Assembly (NCBI GenBank): GCA_023457495.1
Contig: JAEWLQ010000009.1
Coordinates: 1 to 42,908, forward strand
Length of the DNA: 42,908 nucleotides
Origin: Pseudomonadota bacterium
GTDB lineage: Bacteria > Pseudomonadota > Gammaproteobacteria > Steroidobacterales > Steroidobacteraceae
Reading direction: 5' to 3'
Shown: positions 40,819 through 42,908 of the stretch, one piece after another
Position numbering within the stretch: the stretch's first letter is position 1
Layout of the letters: every line of letters begins with the position of its first letter
Made by a program: the position numbers and the translations under genes
Notes under the pieces: model-generated
Seen by the model: the letters and a program-made list of their open reading frames with translations, nothing else
Told to the model about the DNA's origin: nothing
Database searches by the model: none

Positions 40819-40838
40819 ACTACTAGATCCATAGTTGA
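40819..40838 (+). promoter_or_regulatory. BlaI-type operator 1 (imperfect)
   Basis: ACTACTA (40819-40825) is followed after a 6-base spacer by TAGTTGA (40832-40838). It is the same layout as the perfect copy downstream, with the right arm matching only in TAGT. It overlaps the predicted -35 element of the blaI-like gene. Centre-to-centre distance to operator 2 is 43 bases, about four helical turns. Confidence 0.6.
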
Positions 40839-40864
40839 CAGGTGGCCGTGCCGTGGCGTCTACT
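40835..40864 (+). promoter_or_regulatory. Promoter of the BlaI-M56 operon
   Basis: A consensus -35 TTGACA (40835-40840) is followed at 18 bases by TCTACT (40859-40864), a four-of-six match to the -10 consensus. Operator 1 covers the -35 and operator 2 the -10/start region, which is what is expected of an autorepressed gene. Confidence 0.6.
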
Positions 40865-40881
40865 ACTAAACATCTAGTAGT
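40862..40881 (+). promoter_or_regulatory. BlaI-type operator 2 (perfect palindrome)
   Basis: ACTACTA (40862-40868) and TAGTAGT (40875-40881) are perfect 7-bp inverted arms around AACATC. It lies 9 bases before the repressor ATG (40891), covering the likely ribosome site and transcription start. The repeat unit TACTA/TAGTA resembles operators known for BlaI/MecI-family repressors. Confidence 0.75.
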
Positions 40882-40890
40882 GGGGCGTTC

Positions 40891-41277
40891 ATGGATATCT
40901 ATCTCACCGACCGCGAAACGGACGTGATGCAGGTGCTCTGGGACCGCGGTCCATCCGTGGTCAACGAGGTCAAGGAGAGCCTCGCGGACGAGCTCGCGTA
41001 CACCACTGTCCTCACCATCCTGCGCACGCTCGAACAGAAGGGCTACGTGACGCACGAGGAAGAAGGACGCGTGCACCGCTACTACGCCGCGGTGAAGGAG
41101 AACGCCGCGCGCAAGAGCGCGCTGCAGCATCTCACCGGCAAGCTGTTCAAGGGTTCGGCCGAACTGCTGTTCACGCACCTGGTATCCGACCAGAAGCTGT
41201 CGAAGGAGCAGATTCAGCGCATGCGCGACTTGCTGGCGGAGAGCGCGGACGCGCGGAAATCCGGCAAGGAGAAGTGA
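40891..41277 (+). CDS. BlaI/MecI/CopY-family transcriptional repressor
   Basis: The 128-residue protein has the family's winged-helix domain (residues about 1-72): LTDRETDVMQVLWDRGPSVV, ELAYTTVLTILRTLEQKGYV and THEEEGRVHRYYAAV. A helical dimerisation tail follows. In known systems a membrane M56 peptidase triggers cleavage of the repressor after sensing its signal; that peptidase is encoded directly downstream with no gap. Two matching operators lie in its own promoter. No beta-lactamase or penicillin-binding protein gene is visible nearby, so the regulated target is not necessarily antibiotic-related. Confidence 0.93.
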   Translation: MDIYLTDRETDVMQVLWDRGPSVVNEVKESLADELAYTTVLTILRTLEQKGYVTHEEEGRVHRYYAAVKENAARKSALQHLTGKLFKGSAELLFTHLVSDQKLSKEQIQRMRDLLAESADARKSGKEK

Positions 41278-42873
41278 ATGCTGGCCTGGATGCTGTACGT
41301 GATCATGGTGACGCTGCTGCTCTCGCTGGGGGCATTCGTCGCCGAACGCGCCGCGCGGCTCAATCGCGGTGGCACTCGCTGGATCTGGCTCACCGCCATC
41401 ATCGCCTCGCTGCTGCTGCCCACCGTCATCGCCTCAGTGACGGTCGAACTACCGAGCGTGATGAGCCCGAAGGTGGCGCAGAACATGCTCGTGCTGCGCG
41501 CGGCCACCACGCAGGTGCTCTCGCCGGTCACGTGGATTTCCGGCAGCGCCGGCGAGCCCGCCGGCTGGCGCGATTTCGATTCACTGCTGACCACCGCCTG
41601 GCGCGCCGCCTCGGTCGCCATGCTGCTGGCTCTGATCGCGAGCGGCGTGCACCTGTTCATGCGCAGGCGCCGCTGGCGCACGGCCTCGGTCGCGGGCGCG
41701 CAGGTCTACGTCACGGAGGGTGTGGGACCTGCCGTGGTCGGCCTGATGCGCCCGCGCATCGTCGTGCCGACGTGGGTGACGATGGCGCTGCCGCGCCACC
41801 AGGCCGCCGTCATCGCGCACGAGCAATCGCATCTCGACGCGCGCGATCCGCAGCTCCTCACGCTGGCGCTCGCGCTGCTGGTTTTCATGCCCTGGAACCT
41901 GCCGCTGTGGTGGCAGTTGCGCCGCCTGCGTTACGCGATCGAAGTCGATTGCGACGCGCGCGTGCTCCGGGGCGGCATCGATCCCACGCACTACGGAGAG
42001 ACGTTGATCTCCGTGGGTGAACGCCAATCGGCATACATCGGCGCAGTCGCGGCGATGTCGGAATCCAAATCATTTCTCGAAGAGAGGATACGAATCATGA
42101 TCAGCAAACCCGTCAAGTGGCGCCGCGCCGGCATCGCCGCGCTCGCTGGAATCTCGCTGGCACTCACCGCGCTCGCGGCCCAGGTGAGCCCACCGAACGC
42201 CGTGGACACGCCCGCGGCGCAGGGTGGCGGCTCCGCGAAGAGTGGCGCACGCGTCGCCATCAAACTACCGGCCGAAACGCTGGACCGTTACGTCGGCCAA
42301 TACCAGGTGGGAGGAACATTCCTCTTCACCGTGCGGCGCGACGGCGACCGGATGCTGGCCCAGCTCACCGGACAGCCCGAAATCGAGATCTTCGCGGAGA
42401 GCGAATCGTCCTTCTTCTACAAGGCGGTCGATGCCCAACTGGATTTCCAGACGGACGGTGCCGGCCCGGCCAGCGCGGTGACACTGCATCAGAACGGCCA
42501 CACTCCCACCTGGCCTCGCATCGATGACGCGACCGCGGCCCAGATCAAGGCGTCGCTCGACGCGAAAGTGCGCAGCCAGGCCGCGAATCCCGCGAGTGAG
42601 GCCGCGCTCATCAAGCTCGTGAAGGATCTCGTATCGGGCAACCCCGACTACGATCAGATGAGTCCGGAATTCGCACGCGTCACGCGCGAACAACTGCCGG
42701 CGCTCAAGGCGACGATCGAGAATCTCGGGGCGATCCAGACCGTCGATTTCCGCGGCGTGAGTCCCACGGGCTGGGACCTGTACGAAATCGGCTTCGAGAA
42801 AGGACGAGTCCCGTGGCGGATTCATCTCGACGAGAACGGAAAGATCGACGGAGCCCTGCTCCAGAGCTTCTGA
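41278..42873 (+). CDS. M56-family (BlaR1-like) membrane metallopeptidase with DUF3471-like C-terminus
   Basis: The 531-residue product has about four membrane segments in the first 300 residues and the zinc motif H181EQSH185 (AAVIAHEQSHLDARD), with Glu222 in IEVDCDARVL as the likely third ligand. After a further membrane segment (about 285-305) the C-terminus has a domain like DUF3471 (about 330-430; LDRYVGQYQVGGTFLFTVRR). A last ~100-residue alpha/beta segment follows (GAIQTVDFRGVSPTGWDLYE). BlaR1 and MecR1 instead carry a penicillin-binding sensor there. The ATG at 41278 directly follows the repressor's stop, so the two are cotranslated partners. The signal sensed is unknown. Confidence 0.9.
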   Translation: MLAWMLYVIMVTLLLSLGAFVAERAARLNRGGTRWIWLTAIIASLLLPTVIASVTVELPSVMSPKVAQNMLVLRAATTQVLSPVTWISGSAGEPAGWRDFDSLLTTAWRAASVAMLLALIASGVHLFMRRRRWRTASVAGAQVYVTEGVGPAVVGLMRPRIVVPTWVTMALPRHQAAVIAHEQSHLDARDPQLLTLALALLVFMPWNLPLWWQLRRLRYAIEVDCDARVLRGGIDPTHYGETLISVGERQSAYIGAVAAMSESKSFLEERIRIMISKPVKWRRAGIAALAGISLALTALAAQVSPPNAVDTPAAQGGGSAKSGARVAIKLPAETLDRYVGQYQVGGTFLFTVRRDGDRMLAQLTGQPEIEIFAESESSFFYKAVDAQLDFQTDGAGPASAVTLHQNGHTPTWPRIDDATAAQIKASLDAKVRSQAANPASEAALIKLVKDLVSGNPDYDQMSPEFARVTREQLPALKATIENLGAIQTVDFRGVSPTGWDLYEIGFEKGRVPWRIHLDENGKIDGALLQSF

Positions 42874-42890
42874 GTCACCGGAATCCGGCC

Positions 42891-42908
42891 GCCGGCGCTC
42901 GCGCCGGC
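42891..42908 (+). terminator. Palindrome at the window end, possible terminator stem
   Basis: GCCGGCGC (42891-42898) and GCGCCGGC (42901-42908) form perfect arms around TC, 17 bases past the M56 gene's stop. The loop is too tight as drawn and would open to a smaller stem. The window ends here, so any T-run cannot be seen. Confidence 0.35.

Overview
The window reads as one contiguous stretch of a high-GC gammaproteobacterial chromosome. Coding is dense, with no gene-free stretch over about 240 bases. No insertion sequence, phage gene, tRNA, rRNA or CRISPR array was seen. The gammaproteobacterial assignment rests on a CTGT-N8-ACAG LexA-type box, a PA0069-family radical SAM protein, an Rnk protein, a long IlvA with two C-terminal ACT-like regions, and an NhaR-type regulator. 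No genus can be named from the sequence alone.

Region 1 (1-8436, all minus strand) is a gene cluster I cannot match to a described system. Reading downstream it encodes three lipoproteins (one with long Met-Pro-Gly-Gly repeats), a membrane Ser/Thr kinase with a periplasmic tail, an FHA-like/PEGA/SUMF1 membrane protein without the formylglycine-enzyme cysteine pair, a small Pro-rich anchored protein, and the start of a protein vaguely like actin/Hsp70-fold ATPases. The predicted topologies run from cytoplasm to outer membrane.

Region 2 (8551-19571) is mostly housekeeping. It holds a radical SAM gene with a LexA box at its start, an MFS transporter, a PGPGW membrane protein, ilvA, a coiled-coil FHA protein, an alpha/beta hydrolase with His at the nucleophile position, a GNAT acetyltransferase, an S9 peptidase and a secreted NAD-dependent epimerase-like protein.

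Region 3 (19616-28209) is a six-gene minus-strand run: ECF sigma factor, FecR-like anti-sigma, TonB-dependent receptor, Omp85-type barrel, EptA/MCR-type phosphoethanolamine transferase and a cupin. A PAP2 phosphatase is transcribed divergently. Together these suggest cell-surface signalling coupled to envelope or lipid A remodelling.

Region 4 (28204-33844) carries branched-chain amino-acid functions: ilvB-gloA-azlC-azlD on the minus strand ending at a hairpin terminator, and the ALS small-subunit gene transcribed divergently from ilvB. Next come a tandem universal stress protein and Rnk, with overlapping genes.

Region 5 (33919-40809) is nhaR followed by a complete Mrp/Pha multisubunit Na+(K+)/H+ antiporter operon with fused A and B subunits. 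Nearly every junction is a 1-4 nt start/stop overlap. Region 6 (40819-42873) is a BlaI-type repressor with a two-site operator over its promoter, directly followed by an M56 membrane peptidase with a DUF3471-like C-terminus.
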